From Alopecurus myosuroides (taxonomy: Eukaryota; Streptophyta; Magnoliopsida; Poales; Poaceae), in the NCBI GenBank assembly GCA_028641055.1, contig JAPCYS010003251.1, positions 1-64,000 of the forward strand: a stretch of 64,000 nucleotides of DNA. The letters are read 5' to 3'. The position numbers and the translations under genes are program-made. Under the pieces are notes generated by a model. The model was not told the origin of the DNA. It did no database searches and worked only from the letters and a program-made list of their open reading frames with translations. Of the stretch, positions 10,910-24,274 are shown piece by piece. Numbering within the stretch: the first letter of the stretch is position 1; each line of letters begins with the position of its first letter.

Positions 10910-13900
10910 GTGTTGTTTGATACTGGAGCATCGCATTCATTCGTGTCAAAGATTTTTGCAAAAGCATACAACCTAGTTCTGGTTCCGCTAAGCAATCAAA
11001 TGACTGTTCACTCTCCGGGACCGCAAATGATTACTTCCAAGATAAGCATGGACAATGAGATCTTAATTGGAGGACGCATATTCCTTGCTTCACTCATGTT
11101 GCTGGGAAATTCTGACATTGATGTCATTCTGGGTATGGATTGGTTGAAGACCCACAAAGCAAAAATTGACTGTGCTCAAAAGTCAATAACTCTCTCTCAC
11201 ACTTCAGGCCAGATAGTCTATTCTCCATATGGATCAAGTTCTGTTCAGCTGTTCAACCTCGATGCCAAACCCCTTCCAGAAATTGAAAATGTTCCGGTGG
11301 TTTGTGAATTCCCTGACGTCTTTCCAGAAGAATTGCCAGGGATGCCTCCGGACAGAGCAGTTGAGTTCGTGATCGAGCTTGAGCCAGGTACTGCTCCAAT
11401 CTCTAAGCATCCATACAAGATAGCTCCTCCTGAACTGAAATTGTTGAAGGAGCAAATCGATATGTACATGGAAAAAGGTTACATTCAACCTAGTTCCTCC
11501 GCTTGGGGTTGCCCAACTCTGTTTGTTGCCAAGAAGGATAAAACAAAAAGACTCGTGGTTGACTATCGTCCTCTCAACGAGAAAACCATCAAGAACAAGT
11601 ATCCACTTCCTCGTATCGATGATCTTTTTGATCAACTTGCTGGAGCCTCAATATTCTCAAAGTTGGACTTGAGGATGGGTTACCATCAGATAAAGATCAG
11701 AAAGGAAGATATTCCAAAAACAGCCTTCACCACTCGTTACGGTCTATATGAATTCACCGTCATGTCCTTTGGTCTCACCAATGCACCGGCAACGTTCTCA
11801 AGACTCATGAATTCTTTCTTCCATGAATACCTCGACAAGTTCGTTGTGGTATATCTTGATGACATCCTAGTCTACTCAAAATCCGAGGAAGAGCATGGAG
11901 AACACCTTCGTCTCACTCTCATGAAACTTCGCGAGCATCGTCTGTATGCCAAGTATTCCAAATGTGAGTTCTGGATTCCAGAAGTTGCATATCTTGGTCA
12001 TATCATTTCTGCCAAAGGCATTGCCATTGATCCTGAAAAGGTTAAGGCAATTGTTGACTGGAAACCCCCTAAGACGGTAAAGCAAGTCAGAAGTTTTCTT
12101 GGCTTGGCTAGCTATTGCCGTCGTTTCGTCCAAAACTTTTCCAAGATTGCCAAACCTCTCACTGATCTCACAAAGAAGGACAAAAAGTTCGTTTGGACTC
12201 CACAATGTGATGAGAGTTTCAACCTCCTGAAGACTAAACTCACTTCCACACCTGTTCTGGTTGGTCCAGATACTACCAAACCTTTCCAGATATTCTGTGA
12301 TGCATCTCTCCAAGGCCTAGGAGCAGTTCTTATGCAAGAACGTCAAGTTGTGGCTTATGCTTCACGTCAGTTGAACCCACATGAGCAAAACTATCCCACT
12401 CATGATCTTGAACTTGCAGCAGTTGTGTTTGCCCTCAAGAAATGGAGACAATACTTGTTGGGTAACAAAACTGAAATCTTTTCCGATCATAAGAGTCTGA
12501 AATACATCTTCACTCAGCCAGATCTAAACCTCAGGCAAAGGAGATGGATTGAGAAGATTAAAGACTTTGATCTCACCATTTCTTACACTCCAGGCAAGGC
12601 TAATGTTATGGCCGATGCTCTCAGTCGCAAATCCTATTGCAATAATCTCATGATCATGGAAAGCCAACCTCCACTTCATGAAGAATTCCAGAAGCTAAAC
12701 CTTGGTCTTGTTCCTGAAGGATACCTTGCTAGCTTGACAGCCAGCCCAACTCTCGAGGACAAGATTCGTTCTGAACAACTTCGTGATAATGAAATCAAGA
12801 AGATGGTAGAGCAAATCAAGGAGGGCAGTGATAAATTCAAGTCCTTCTCAATTGATGACAAAGGAACTGTGTTCTTCGAAGGACGCATTGCAGTTCCTCA
12901 GATTCAAAGTCTCAAGGATATCATTCTCAAGGAAGCTCATGAAACTCCTCTATCCATTCACCCTGGAAGTACAAAGATGTACCAGGATCTTAAGACTCTG
13001 TATTGGTGGTCTGGCATGAAACGTGAAATTGCTCAATACGTTTCTGAATGCGACGTTTGTCAACGTGTCAAGGCAGTCCATCAAAAGACAGCAGGTCTAC
13101 TCCAACCTCTAAAAATTCCTGACTGGAAGTGGGACATGATTGAAATGGACTTCGTTACTGGGTTTCCAAAGTCCAAAAAGGGCAACGATGCAATCTTCGT
13201 TGTTATTGATCGTCTCACTAAGGTTGCTCACTTCTTTGCTGTCAAGGAAACTATCTCAGCTAGCCAGTTAGCAGAGCTCTACACAGCAAGGATTGTTCCT
13301 CTTCATGGTGTTCCTTTGGAAATAAGCTCAGACCGTGGAAGCATCTTCACTTCTCATTTCTGGAAAAGCTTTCAAGAAGCATTGGGCACTAAACTTCTGT
13401 TCAGCACAGCTTATCACCCTCAGTCTCAGGGGCAAGTCGAAAGAGTCAATCAGATTCTCGAGGATATGCTCAGAGCATGTGGTATCTCCTTTGGCATGAA
13501 ATGGGAGGATTGCCTTCCATATGCTGAATTCTCCTACAACAACAGCTACCAGGCAAGCCTAGGCATGGCACCTTTTGAGGCACTGTATGGTCGCAGATGC
13601 AGGAGTCCAATCAATTGGTCTGGAGCTGGTGAACGTTCACTCTTAGGCCCTGACATGGTTAAGGAAGCCGAGGAGAAAGTTCGTATCATTCGTGACAATC
13701 TCAGGATTGCTCAGTCTCGTCAGAAGAGCTATTATGATAGCAAGCACAGGGATATGATCTATGCACCTGGTGATAAGGCATATCTCCGTGTAACTCCCCT
13801 CAGAGGCACTCATCGTTTTGGTGTGAAAGGAAAGCTTGCACCAAGATACATTGGTCCTTTCAACATTCTCTCAAGGCGTGCAGAAAATGCTTATCGTCTT

Positions 13901-14191
13901 GAACTTCCAGAAAAACTATCCAAGGTGCACGATGTGTTTCACGTGTCACAACTCAAGAAGTGTTTCAAAGACCCAGATCGTGCAGTTGATCATGATTCTA
14001 TTGAGCTGCAAGATGATCTGTCTTATGAGGAGCACCCTATTCGTATTCTCGATGAGACCGAGCGTAAGACTCGCAACAAGAGCACCAAGTTCTTGAAAGT
14101 CCAATGGTCGCATCATTCCGATAAAGAGGCAACGTGGGAGACCGAAGAGGATCTTCGCAAGAAGTATCCGGACCTTTTCATTTCTCAGTAG
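10910..14191 (+). CDS. pol: Pol polyprotein: protease, RT, RNase H, integrase, chromodomain
   Basis: This is a 1,093-codon open frame. The aspartic protease motif [10 protein letters not shown] is at residues 2-11. Reverse transcriptase spans about 150-400, with the catalytic YLDD motif near residues 315-318. RNase H starts near 458 ([13 protein letters not shown]). Integrase has its zinc-binding HHCC region near 682-725, and catalytic Asp, Asp and Glu near 745, 807 and 842 (the last in QGQVERVNQ). The last about 50 residues ([21 protein letters not shown]) form a chromodomain-like module, thought to direct insertion into heterochromatin. No stop interrupts it. The protease begins at once, without the usual linker in frame with gag, so expression needs a frameshift or this copy has a 1-nt lesion. 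It acts in cytoplasmic particles and, as integrase, in the nucleus. Confidence 0.94.
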   Translation: MLFDTGASHSFVSKIFAKAYNLVLVPLSNQMTVHSPGPQMITSKISMDNEILIGGRIFLASLMLLGNSDIDVILGMDWLKTHKAKIDCAQKSITLSHTSGQIVYSPYGSSSVQLFNLDAKPLPEIENVPVVCEFPDVFPEELPGMPPDRAVEFVIELEPGTAPISKHPYKIAPPELKLLKEQIDMYMEKGYIQPSSSAWGCPTLFVAKKDKTKRLVVDYRPLNEKTIKNKYPLPRIDDLFDQLAGASIFSKLDLRMGYHQIKIRKEDIPKTAFTTRYGLYEFTVMSFGLTNAPATFSRLMNSFFHEYLDKFVVVYLDDILVYSKSEEEHGEHLRLTLMKLREHRLYAKYSKCEFWIPEVAYLGHIISAKGIAIDPEKVKAIVDWKPPKTVKQVRSFLGLASYCRRFVQNFSKIAKPLTDLTKKDKKFVWTPQCDESFNLLKTKLTSTPVLVGPDTTKPFQIFCDASLQGLGAVLMQERQVVAYASRQLNPHEQNYPTHDLELAAVVFALKKWRQYLLGNKTEIFSDHKSLKYIFTQPDLNLRQRRWIEKIKDFDLTISYTPGKANVMADALSRKSYCNNLMIMESQPPLHEEFQKLNLGLVPEGYLASLTASPTLEDKIRSEQLRDNEIKKMVEQIKEGSDKFKSFSIDDKGTVFFEGRIAVPQIQSLKDIILKEAHETPLSIHPGSTKMYQDLKTLYWWSGMKREIAQYVSECDVCQRVKAVHQKTAGLLQPLKIPDWKWDMIEMDFVTGFPKSKKGNDAIFVVIDRLTKVAHFFAVKETISASQLAELYTARIVPLHGVPLEISSDRGSIFTSHFWKSFQEALGTKLLFSTAYHPQSQGQVERVNQILEDMLRACGISFGMKWEDCLPYAEFSYNNSYQASLGMAPFEALYGRRCRSPINWSGAGERSLLGPDMVKEAEEKVRIIRDNLRIAQSRQKSYYDSKHRDMIYAPGDKAYLRVTPLRGTHRFGVKGKLAPRYIGPFNILSRRAENAYRLELPEKLSKVHDVFHVSQLKKCFKDPDRAVDHDSIELQDDLSYEEHPIRILDETERKTRNKSTKFLKVQWSHHSDKEATWETEEDLRKKYPDLFISQ

Positions 14192-14215
14192 GGAATCTCG
14201 GGGCGCGATTCCTTC

Positions 14216-14226
14216 AAGGGGGGGCG
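14216..14226 (+). other. Polypurine tract of the Tekay-type element
   Basis: The purine-rich AAGGGGGGGCG lies just before the 3' LTR (start 14230). It is the expected plus-strand primer site. Confidence 0.8.
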
Positions 14227-14229
14227 TTT

Positions 14230-17200
14230 TGTAACATCCAAGTATGAAAACATCCCTTAGAATGTTTGATTTCTTGTTTACTTTCAAGCAATGCATCATG
14301 TCATCATTTCATTGCATTTGTTTCATTTGTTTGCATTGTTTCCACAATGAAATTCAACTTGTCAACCTTTGTTTTCACACTTGTCTGTTACTTTCTTTCA
14401 AATAAAGATTTGCAAATCAAGACATCAATTGCTTCCAACTAATTCCTTTATAATTCATCTATTAAATTGTTGCTTAAATCAACTATTCAATTAAACACTT
14501 ATTCCCAAATCATTTTCCAAACTCAAACCATTTCTCAAACCTTCTCATTCTTGAATCCATAAAGTTCACCACTATTTGGAATTCTTTGAATCATTTTTAA
14601 AACTATAGGGGAAACCCTATTGATTTTGCCTTGTTTTTCCAATAATAAATAATATTGCAATTTTCAATTAAATTGGTTAATTTTTAAAATAGCAAGCAAA
14701 CAATAAAGTTTTTGAAAACAACAACTACCAAAAGGTTGCATTTTTCCACTAATAAATTTACCCTATTTTTATTCCAAATTTTCTATAACACAAAACCTTT
14801 GCTTTGTTTCATTTTGCTCAACTACAAAAAAAAACAGTACAAAAAAAAAAACTTGCAAAAGGGAGGAGAGCAGCAGCAGCTAAGGGTCCAGCCCAGCCCA
14901 GGTTACCCTTTGGCCCGATAGCTGTCGCTATCGTCCTCCTCCCCCTGCTGGCGTCATGTCGTACGACATGATCACCACCCTCCGATCGCCTCCACCCCAC
15001 TCCGATGGCCGCCGTACCGCCTCCATCGAGCCCATAAAACCACCCCGGCGCCCCCTCACGGCCGCAAACCCTAGCTCACCCCCTCTAGCTCCGCCGCAGC
15101 CGCCCTCGCTTCCATCTCACCTCCCTCCTCCTCTGTACTGAAACCCGGCGCCACCTCTCTGAACTCCGGCAGCGCGCGCCGTCTCCGATGGCGATCGTCG
15201 AGGGCTAGCCGCGGGAATTAGTAGGCCCCAGTTCCACCTTCACCATCGACACCAGGGTGGAGCTTGAGGAGAGCCCTAGCCTCGCCGCCGTCCGCGTTTC
15301 TCCGGCGACATCCCTGCAGCTCACGGTGAGCAATCCGATGATCCCCGCGCCTTTTTCTTCCTCTCTGTGCACACACCGCGCGCGCCTAGGCCTTCCCTTA
15401 GTAGCACCAGCACCCGTGCACGTCACCGCAACGCCCAGACGCAGCGAGCAGCAGACAGTCGCCGGCGTCGAGCTCGGTTCCGTCAGGTTCAGAACGCGCG
15501 CTGCAGTTTCAGTAGATCCCGCGGTGTCTGACGTAAAAACCCGCGGCCCCTACTCCTGTCACGAACGAACGATCAGCACAGTGGCAAGCGCCACCGCGTG
15601 CAGCCTGGAGGGCGCGGGGTCGATCCCCCCTCGGCGCACCGCGCACCACTTTTTGCTGGTTTTTCTCCCCTGGCCACGCGGGCTGCCACGTGCGCTGCCA
15701 CGCTGGCTTGGACCCGCAGGTCAGTGGCAGCGGGTAGAGTCCCTCTCGGTACAAATAGTAAAACGCAAATCTGTTTAAAATTCTATTTCTTTTAAGTGGG
15801 CAGAATAAACACCTAAATTGCAAATTCAATAACTTTTAATTTATGCATCCAATAATTACAAACTTTATATGTTTATTGCTCCAAATTTCCTAATCTATCC
15901 AAATATGCAATTTGTGTTCTGTTTTGAATTTTCAAAATGTAATTTAAATTCAAATCCAAATAATTCAAATGCAATTTGTAATAATTCATAACTAATTCAT
16001 ACTGTTTTCAAATAATTCAACTAAAATATGTTTTTCACACCTTTTTGAATGCTCTATTCAAATATAAATTTTGTTTTCTGGTTTGAACAATTTAAATTGC
16101 CTAAACAATTTAAATCTTGTTTAATTCAATTAAAAGTTGTTTAATATTGTTTAATTCATAATTAAATAATCCAAAGTCCAATTTCAAAATGTGAAACATG
16201 TAATCCAACCAAAATTTGATGTTATTTTCAAATATCAACTTTGTTATTTGTTTTGAACATTTTAAATGGTTGAAAACAACAACTACTTGTGTGATACCTT
16301 TAATGCACCCAAAATTTTCCTAAATTAATAACAAACTTCTAAATTGCTACACCCTATTCTAATTTGGTTCTAATGTTGTTATTTTGCTGTTATCCTGTTG
16401 CATGCATCATACTAATCAATTATCACCTGTTGATTAGTGGGAAAACAAATAATCTAACCAAATTCCATGGGCTTTTCATATGCCACTCACAGTTGCATAT
16501 CAGTCCATTTAAATTGTGTTGTCATATCAAATAGTTTATTTTATTGCATCTATTAAATTGTCATGCATCATATTTGATTGTGCACGATGCCATGTCAATG
16601 TTTGTTTACATACCTGTTTTGTTTGTTTGCTTCTTCTCGGTTAGACGACGACTACGTTGAGACCGACGATCCTTACGACACCACTCCCCAGGACCTAGCC
16701 CAGTACGATACTGAGCTGCCAGGCAAGTTATCACTCACATGAATCATCGAGTTTCCTTTCCACACTTGTTGTCGATACTATCCTTTTGTCTATTATTGCT
16801 AGCCCTATGTATCGTTGCTTGTTCTCCGAACCTATCACATGATTCCCTGAGCCAATATTATTGCCTCACCTCCATACCTACAGCCTTTGCTTGTGCCTGT
16901 TCTTACCTAGAATGCTTAGGGTTGCTTTTACTCGAGTCTGTTGTCGGTTATTACTACTATCTTATTATTTGTACCGGGGCTCGATGTTAATCAATCAATC
17001 CTGTTAATTGCTAATGGTAAATAATAATTTGATGATAAGGCACCGGCAGGAGGCCCATGAGAGGTTTTGAAGCCTGCTAGTGTCGACCCTAATAGGAAAA
17101 GGGTCTTGTCTACTGATCCATGATGAGCGCACTACCCGCATTTGGGAAGCGAGTATGGGCGCCCCCCTCAACTTGACCTGATTCGCATCTCGTCCAAATC

Positions 17201-18485
17201 ATCTCATTTAGTTCGTGCTTTCTATTTGCCGCATGCATGTTTTTGCGAGCCCAGCGCAGGGTGGAACTTTTGTAGTCGGCATATAGGGGGACACGTTCTT
17301 AGAGTGCTATGAGGGTCCATTTTCTTCTGGGCTCGATTAGCCGTGCGCCCAAGGTGCTTTGGGCTTGATGCGGAGAATGGTTGGTTGTGTTGAGTGCCCC
17401 GCTTGGTGGGAGGCATCCCATCTGGCGGGATATTCATGAGTGTACGGCCAAATTGGTGCAACCCTGCAGGGATAATCTTCTCGAGAAGCCGTGTTTTCCG
17501 CGGTTATGGATTACTTGGTGAAAGTACTGGCTAACAAGTACTCAGGACAACTTCAACTTAATGATCCATCATGATTCACCCACTGATTAATAACTTGACT
17601 AGTAATAGGTTATTCAACCAGTAACTTGATTCACCTTATCACAACTGTGTGAGTTATCCTCGGATTGCTTCTTTGGATAAGGGGCGAGATCCAGGATGGG
17701 TTTGGTTGAAGTTATCTTTCAGTTGGTTACAATCCTCGATCTCATCTTATTCTGTTAGCCGGAACTTGTAGTTATCTTCTGTAGTTGGTTAGTGCAGCCA
17801 GCAGCAACTTTTATATCACCCCTTTCTTCCGTTGATCCCAAGCATCAATGCTTGTGTTGACGGGTAACTCTTTGATGAACTGTGAGTCTTGCTTGCCAGT
17901 ACTTGGATGTACTGACCCCGTTGGGGCTGTGGTTTACGCAGAGTACGACTACGGCTACGATGCTTCCCAGGACGGCTACTTCGTGGAGTTTGACGACGCT
18001 GCAGACGAGTAGATAGCGGACCCGGGCAGGATCCGAGACTTCGTGGATGGGCTCCGTCTGTTCGTTTCCGGCCTCTTAGGCCTATTTGGTTCTTGTCTGT
18101 ACTCAGACATGTTGAATGCTTCCGCTGTATTGTAATGATGTATTGTTGGGGCATGTGCCCTCTGAATGATTGTATTTGCTATCTCTGCTCTAATGAGAGC
18201 TATTTGCAACTTATTTCAATCTTTTGTGTCGTAGAGATCTGTTGTGATATCACTTGTTAAACGCCGTTGACGTACCATGTGTGTATGGTTTGAAGTACGT
18301 CGACGGAAGTGCCTTTGATCTCTAGTGGATAGTTTACATCGACGATGGAATAGCAGGGCTTGTGTTGTCGCGCATAAGCGCAGGCCTACCAGGAAGCTGG
18401 GACGTGGGAGCAGTTATGCCCCATAATCCAAGCATCTGCTATCCAGTTCGTACGGTGAGTATCCCCTAGAAGTCAGGGTGCGACA
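14230..18485 (+). repeat. 3' LTR of the Tekay-type element
   Basis: This 4,256-bp copy is almost identical to 4142-8409. Differences seen by eye include a T/C near the start, a shorter poly(A) run at about 14825-14850, A/G in CTCCRGCGAC, C/A in GATGTTMTTTTC, C/A in ACTAATCMATT, C/A in TAGMATGC, a 3-bp deletion near 16950 and T/C near 18449. Confidence 0.93.
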
Positions 18486-18629
18486 CATCTTGTCAATAGG
18501 TTAGTCCGGAAAGTCCTATTTTCCTACTCGTCCCCAAGCTTATGGCATAAAGAAGGGAGAAAACATGTAGCAATTGGCATAATATCAGCATGGAGCATCA
18601 AAAATTAGGGATACGTTTATGACGTATCA

Positions 18630-18645
18630 AGCATCCCCAAGCTTA
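18630..18645 (-). other. Polypurine tract of E1
   Basis: On the minus strand TAAGCTTGGGGATGCT directly precedes the LTR start TGATACGTC. Position and composition fit a plus-strand priming site. The core recurs several times elsewhere in E1 and E2. Confidence 0.7.
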
Positions 18646-20218
18646 GTTCCTACTTGTCCTCGAGTAGGTAAACGATAAAACAATTATTTCTGAGGTGACA
18701 TGCTACTAACATAAACTTGATCAATCTAATGTAAAAGCATATTCACACCGAGATCATAAAACTTTAAACACATGCATGATAAATAAATTTTTAATAATAA
18801 AGCATAGAAATTACTTTGCATCACGAAGAGTAACTCAAATAAAGGATCATAAATAATAATTCAAAGAAAGGTAAACATTTATTTCAGGTATAGAGAAAGC
18901 ATGGCAAAGTTATATTTCGATAGTCCTTAAGAGTGGGGCAAAACATAAATGCCAGAACACCTTCAAAGTTCATGAGGAAGACTAGAACAAATAATTTAAG
19001 AACAAATGATATCACATCATGAAATAATTATTGATGCTCATGGGACAAATGCACATAGAACTCAGAATGGCAAAAATTCTCTCTCAACTATGCATAAAGT
19101 TAGAAGATGGAGACTCAACATAAAAGTAAAAGAAAGGCCCTTCGCAGAGGGAAGTAGGGATCACTCATGTGCTAGAGCTTTTATTTTATTAAACAGAGGT
19201 ATTAAAAGTTTGGCACTCCTCCCATCCATCTTTCAAAAACCATGGATAACCGAATCCTCGGGTGCCTGCCAACAATCACATACCGTGGAAGCGTGTCTAT
19301 ATTTTGGGAGATGTATGCTAATGTCAACGAATGGTAAACAGAAAATACAGTACGTCACAAGCCAACTGGATCCACAAGAGCGGCTCCCATGGTGAAGGAC
19401 GCAACTGGTGTAGAAGGTCATCCCTCTTTCTCTTTTGTTTACACAATTATGCTTTGATTGATAAATCAGGGGCAAAAATAGTGAAGATAATTTGTTTGCA
19501 TTAATTTGGGGCTGGGCACCCCGCTGCCAGCTCTTCTATCATTTGGATAAGAGGATGAAGCCACTAGTCCAGGGTGTGAAATCCAATCAACAAGTGAGAT
19601 AAAGATTCTCTATTTACGTCCTCATGAGCAAAAACAGGAGCATAAAGCAGGAATAATTTTGAAGGTTTTAAAGGTAACACATGAGCAATTTACTTTGGAA
19701 TGGAAGTTAAATACCACATGTAGGTAGGTATGGTGGACACAATGGGAAAAACTTTGGTTTAAGGGAGTTTGGATGCACGAGTAGAGCTCATACTCAGTAC
19801 AGGTGGAGGCTAGCAAAAGACTGGGAGCGACAAATCAAGAGAGCATAAGAGCCATAATCATGCATAGCGACATAAGCATCATTAATTAAAACATAAGCAG
19901 TATCACAAGTTCAAAAACTAAGTGGTCATGGAGGCTATTCGTGACTGGTTTGTAGTCATAAACATGGTGTGAGCATGCGCCAAGTCAACCAAATAAAACA
20001 TTCGAAAGAGAATACCATATATTGATGCTTTACTATACCAAGAACAACTCATGAATCTTTCAATACATATTAAACACTCTCAGCTATTTGAGGCTAATAA
20101 TGCTACTCAATAAGCACAAGGATTTAAAACTAAAATAACATTTAGCATGGCATGAAAAAGTTCTAACCACAGTCTATACAAGCTTCTACTAGTACTGTTA
20201 TAAATTCTACTTCAAGAG
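18646..20218 (-). other. Non-coding 3' internal region of E1
   Basis: This AT-rich stretch lies between the E1 polypurine tract and the insertion point of E2, with only short ORFs on both strands. It continues on the far side of E2 at 28320-29427. No RT, RNase H or integrase motif is seen. Confidence 0.6.
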
Positions 20219-21915
20219 TGATGGCTAGGTTGAGACTCCAAGTGCAGAGTGTGTAGCTAGTGGCAAGCCTTCTTCCCCACGAGGGTGACTCGAGGGTTTA
20301 TATCGAACTCTTGGGGAGCCAGTATTTCAGCAGTTGTCTTCCAAGCTTCCTCCAGGATCCTGCAAACAAGTAGAGAATTTTGTGCCCTCAACCTCACCAA
20401 GTGGTTGTCAAGCACAAGGTGTGAGACTTCTAAATTGCAATGCAAAACTGAAAGTAAATGTGCAATATTTAAATCTACTACTAAATGCAAATGAGAAAAT
20501 AAATATGCAATGGATTGTTTTTGTATTTTTGTGATGCAAGTGGTGATGGAGATAATGTAAATTCGAATTGGAGATGCAAGTAAAGTAAAGTGCAAGTAAA
20601 GTAAATTGCAGCAAAGTAACTAGAGTGTTTTCTTATAATTAAAATAGGACCGAGGTTCATGGTTTCACACTTGCATTCACTCAAATAAAGTGGTAGACGG
20701 TGGACATAAAGAATTACATGTGAGATTAAAATAACATGTTTAACATTGAGTACTTTCATATGGGCAGCATGTCCTAGCATAGCTACGGTCATATTGATCC
20801 CTCTTATACTCCACCAAGATGCGAAATAAATCATAACACCTCGATAATTAAGGAAAAACCAGAGTATAGCTTTAAGCAATGTGACATGAAGTTGAAGTAA
20901 GAACTTGCTAGATCTAGTCATGGAGATTGATTAGTGTCACTTTAAATCCCCGGTAACAAGGTACTCCTTTTTATCCCAAGTGAGGTAACTAAGAAAGGTT
21001 TAACAAAACCTAAGTGGATCGCTGAACTTCTGTCACTTTCACAGCACTAGCCACCCCCCGTTACTCCAACTAATGCACCCATAACACAACACACGCTCTC
21101 AAGAACTAGATTGATCAAATCTAGCAAATAAGAACGGGGTACATAAGATACATCTACTCAAATAACTCAAGAGAAACAATTGCAATCTCAGATTCAATAA
21201 CTCATAGAAAAGATCCACCACATAGGAATTACAACAGTGCCCGTAATCATGTGAGGCAGCTCATACGGAAGTAATTAGTGAAGCACATAGAGAGAGAGAT
21301 ACAAGTGCTACTTCCACAAACCCATAGCCCTGGGGTGGACTAATCCCTCTTCATGGAGATGTCGATGGAGATGACGTTGGAGGGGTAGGAGATCACACCG
21401 GCGGCGCCCCGCCGGAGTTTCCCCCTCCAATCTGGAACTCCAGGTCTCTGTTTCGGTGTTTCGGCGGCGCTCGTCTCTGTAAGGGTACGGGGGACCCTTT
21501 TTATAGTCGGTTTTAGGTCAAGACGGAGTCGGTAAGTCGAAGATGGAAGGAATTGGGGCCACAGGGGCCAAAAGGGGGCCTCTCAAGCGGCCAAGGAATC
21601 TGGCCGCGTGGAGGGTCCTCTTTTGGGCCTCCTTGCCCAATTCTTGTGGATCCTTCGCCCGCAAGTCTTCTCCTTCCAACAAAATGACCCCCGCAGATTT
21701 TCAGGTGATTTCGCGGAAGTTTGCCCCCTGAAACGTCAAAAATATAGAAAACGGGTTTTCTGACAGGCAGGGTTAATTCCATAAAAGTTGGGGGACTTTG
21801 TAATTTAACCCCAAAATACTATAAAACATTGAATTATACCCTTATATGATGCAATATGTAATAGAAAACCATGTGAAAATATGCAAAATTCATCTATGCA
21901 TTTTACATGTCAACA
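20219..21915 (-). repeat. 3' LTR of E2
   Basis: About 1.70 kb, matching 26617-28319 along its whole length, with a minus-strand TATA-like TATAAAAA near 21498-21506. The inner end reads TGTTGACATG on the coding strand, against TGATGCATG in the other copy, so the exact border is uncertain by a few bases. Confidence 0.85.
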
Positions 21916-24274
21916 TCCCCAAGCTTAACCCATGCTCGTCCTCAAGTATGAAGGTGATAAAACTAAGATGGGTTTTGCATATTGAAACAATCATGGGATA
22001 TCAAGGAGGATTATTCATGCTACATATAATCAAATGATAAATACTAGAAATGAGTAGCAATATACAATTCATGTTGTAAGAAATATCAAATATGCAAGCA
22101 AAGATGCTTCATGAAAGTTCACAAAGTGTATAATGAAATAAAAGCACTATGGACCAAATGCATACACAAAATGAAAAATAAAATCATATATTGGTCAAAG
22201 AATAGCATAATGGAGAATAGAAAATATGGTGGACACTTTGGAGAAACTTGAGTAGAGGTAAAACATGATCAAGTCTTATTTAGCCTCTAAATTATTCAAC
22301 TAAAATTACTAATTGTAATGTGGTATCCATTGATCTAGGACTCTCATTGCCCCTTTATCACTAGCATCTTAAAATTGTGAGTATTGAAGTAATGAGAATG
22401 ACAAGGTGGTTGAAAGCCTCATGCCCCGTGAGTGTGAAAACCTACTCCATGATTACTCAACTTAAGATTCCTAGTAAGCTTTGTACAATCATAATAAGTA
22501 TTAATGACATCATAGAGAACCGCAAAGAGGTACCTCTTTCCCCATGACATGGAAACAAGCCCATGTTACAATGACAAGATGAACAAACGGAGTAGACTCA
22601 TCATCCTTTTTATTTTCATTCACTATTATGCATTGCTTCTTATTTTATTATAGGATGTGTTGTAGAGTCACTCAAGCTGTAAGTAAATTTCCACCATGAT
22701 AAAGCATGACTTGGGTTAGCGGCCTAATGTGTTTCTCTAGTCATATAGATACTTACTCATCAAAACTTACTATTCCTCTATTTCATTTCGGCATGGCAGG
22801 AGTCCAAAAACAAAAGTACATGATATCAACCAAATGTAAATTTTTTTGTGCAATGTTGAAAGCTTTCCGGTGATACACGTTTATAGCTAGCTCCCAACCA
22901 CACACTTGTCAAACGCAAAACTTGTGGCTCCCATTATTGGGTCATGTTTATTAGATGCATAAAAAGTAAAGTGTGCCTTCAAAAGTTCGTGAGAGTCCTA
23001 TCCCAAGTTCAACCCATGACAATTAATAAAGTGAATATCTTAATTTAGAACATAAATAACACAATAACATGGTGAACATACTCGGAATAGCAATGAAGCT
23101 AATGGGAAGATATGGTGGACTCACTGGAAATACTTGGCTAAGGAGTGTTGGAAACAAGTTTTTACTTGTTGGAATTTTTAAATTTTTGGGCTAGCAAGAG
23201 GGAGATAGTTGACCAGCTACTATGCATGCATATGTACATAGAACTACTCATTTCATGACAAACTAAATAAACCATCAATTAACATCAAGGACATGAATAA
23301 GAGATAGCTCAAGACAACATTATTGCAAATTTCTACACATAAAAAGCCTATAAATCATGCAAACATATGTAGCTCTTCAAATCAACCATGGCATCCCTAT
23401 TCCAAGTCATAATACTAGCATCCAATACATTCCAACCCCAAACTCCAGTATCTCAATCTCATATAAAATGATGGCGGTCTTATCAAAACAAAAATAAAAA
23501 CAAAAACTAGACGCTTCAAGTCTCTACGATAAATGCTTTGCTTAGAAAAACAGAAAGTAGACGTGTGCTAACCAAAAGAGTGTAGCTCCAGTGGGGTGTT
23601 CATCACATCCCCAAGCTTATGTCTTTCACCATTCTTTGATGTCTTGAGGCGCAGCTCCTCTATTCCCTGTGAAAAAAACTTCACAAAACATATTTCTCCC
23701 ATTCTTTTTCTGTGGGGTGAGATTAGTAAGGACAAACAAATCACATGCTTGCTGTGCAAAATTCCAAATCAAATGCTCTAGTAAATAGACAATAAGGTTC
23801 ATTATGTTGTATGTTCACTCTCTTGCTTGAAAGAATCATGGAATTCAATTCCCAAGCCCAAAGAGTGCATAAAACAAAAGAAGGCAGAATCTGTCTAGAA
23901 AAGCAGCAGCAGCAAAACGAACGTTTTTTCCTAAGCTAGACTCGTCAAACAATTAAGCAAATTTTTGTGCTTACAGAGGACGAAAAGTTGCAGAACATAC
24001 TAAACAAATAGCTCAATACGACATACCAATAAAAAACGTAAAATGATTCGGTGAGCAGACTCGTGCTGAAACAGAAATTTCATGCACTAGGATAGCAACT
24101 TATAAGTCCAAATGGGTTTGACTTGACTCTTTATTGAAAACTCCAGAATTAAAAAAAAATTAATCTCTTGAGACAGCAAGAGGACACTAGGAAAATCCAA
24201 ACAAAAACAACCAGATTGCCTCCCGTAAAGCGCTTTCTTTATAGCCATTTAGCTAGGCTTTACTTACTTGATAA
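21916..24274 (-). other. Polypurine tract and non-coding 3' internal region of E2
   Basis: Opens with the minus-strand purine tract AAGCTTGGGGA beside the LTR (21916-21927). The rest is AT-rich with no long ORF and no RT or integrase motif. A second exact copy of TCCCCAAGCTTA lies at 23608-23619. Confidence 0.6.

Larger units (their letters stand above)
4142..18485 (+). mobile_element. Full-length Tekay/Del-type chromovirus (Ty3/gypsy)
   Basis: This is a complete element of 14,344 bp with LTRs of 4,268 and 4,256 bp (both TGTAACATCC to GTGCGACA), an initiator-Met primer site, an extra ORF, gag, pol and a polypurine tract. It is flanked by the 5-bp target duplication CATCT (4137-4141 and 18486-18490). 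The integrase is followed by a chromodomain-like C-terminus. That, the long LTRs and the gag-pol layout point to the Tekay (Del) branch of chromoviruses. By eye the LTRs differ at about six bases and two small indels, so insertion is very recent. It sits inside the 3' LTR of E1. Confidence 0.94.
2691..18629 (-). repeat. 3' LTR of E1, split by a nested element
   Basis: The LTR consists of 2691-4141 plus 18491-18629 (about 1.59 kb), with the 14.3-kb chromovirus inserted between. It begins TGTGTTCTTGGG and ends GACGTATCA, that is TGATACGTC on the coding strand. Positions 2691 to about 3945 match 31786-33039. A TATA-like TATTTAAG on the minus strand lies near 3890-3897. The remaining parts (about 3946-4141 and 18491-18629) have no counterpart in the truncated right LTR. 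Confidence 0.85.
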
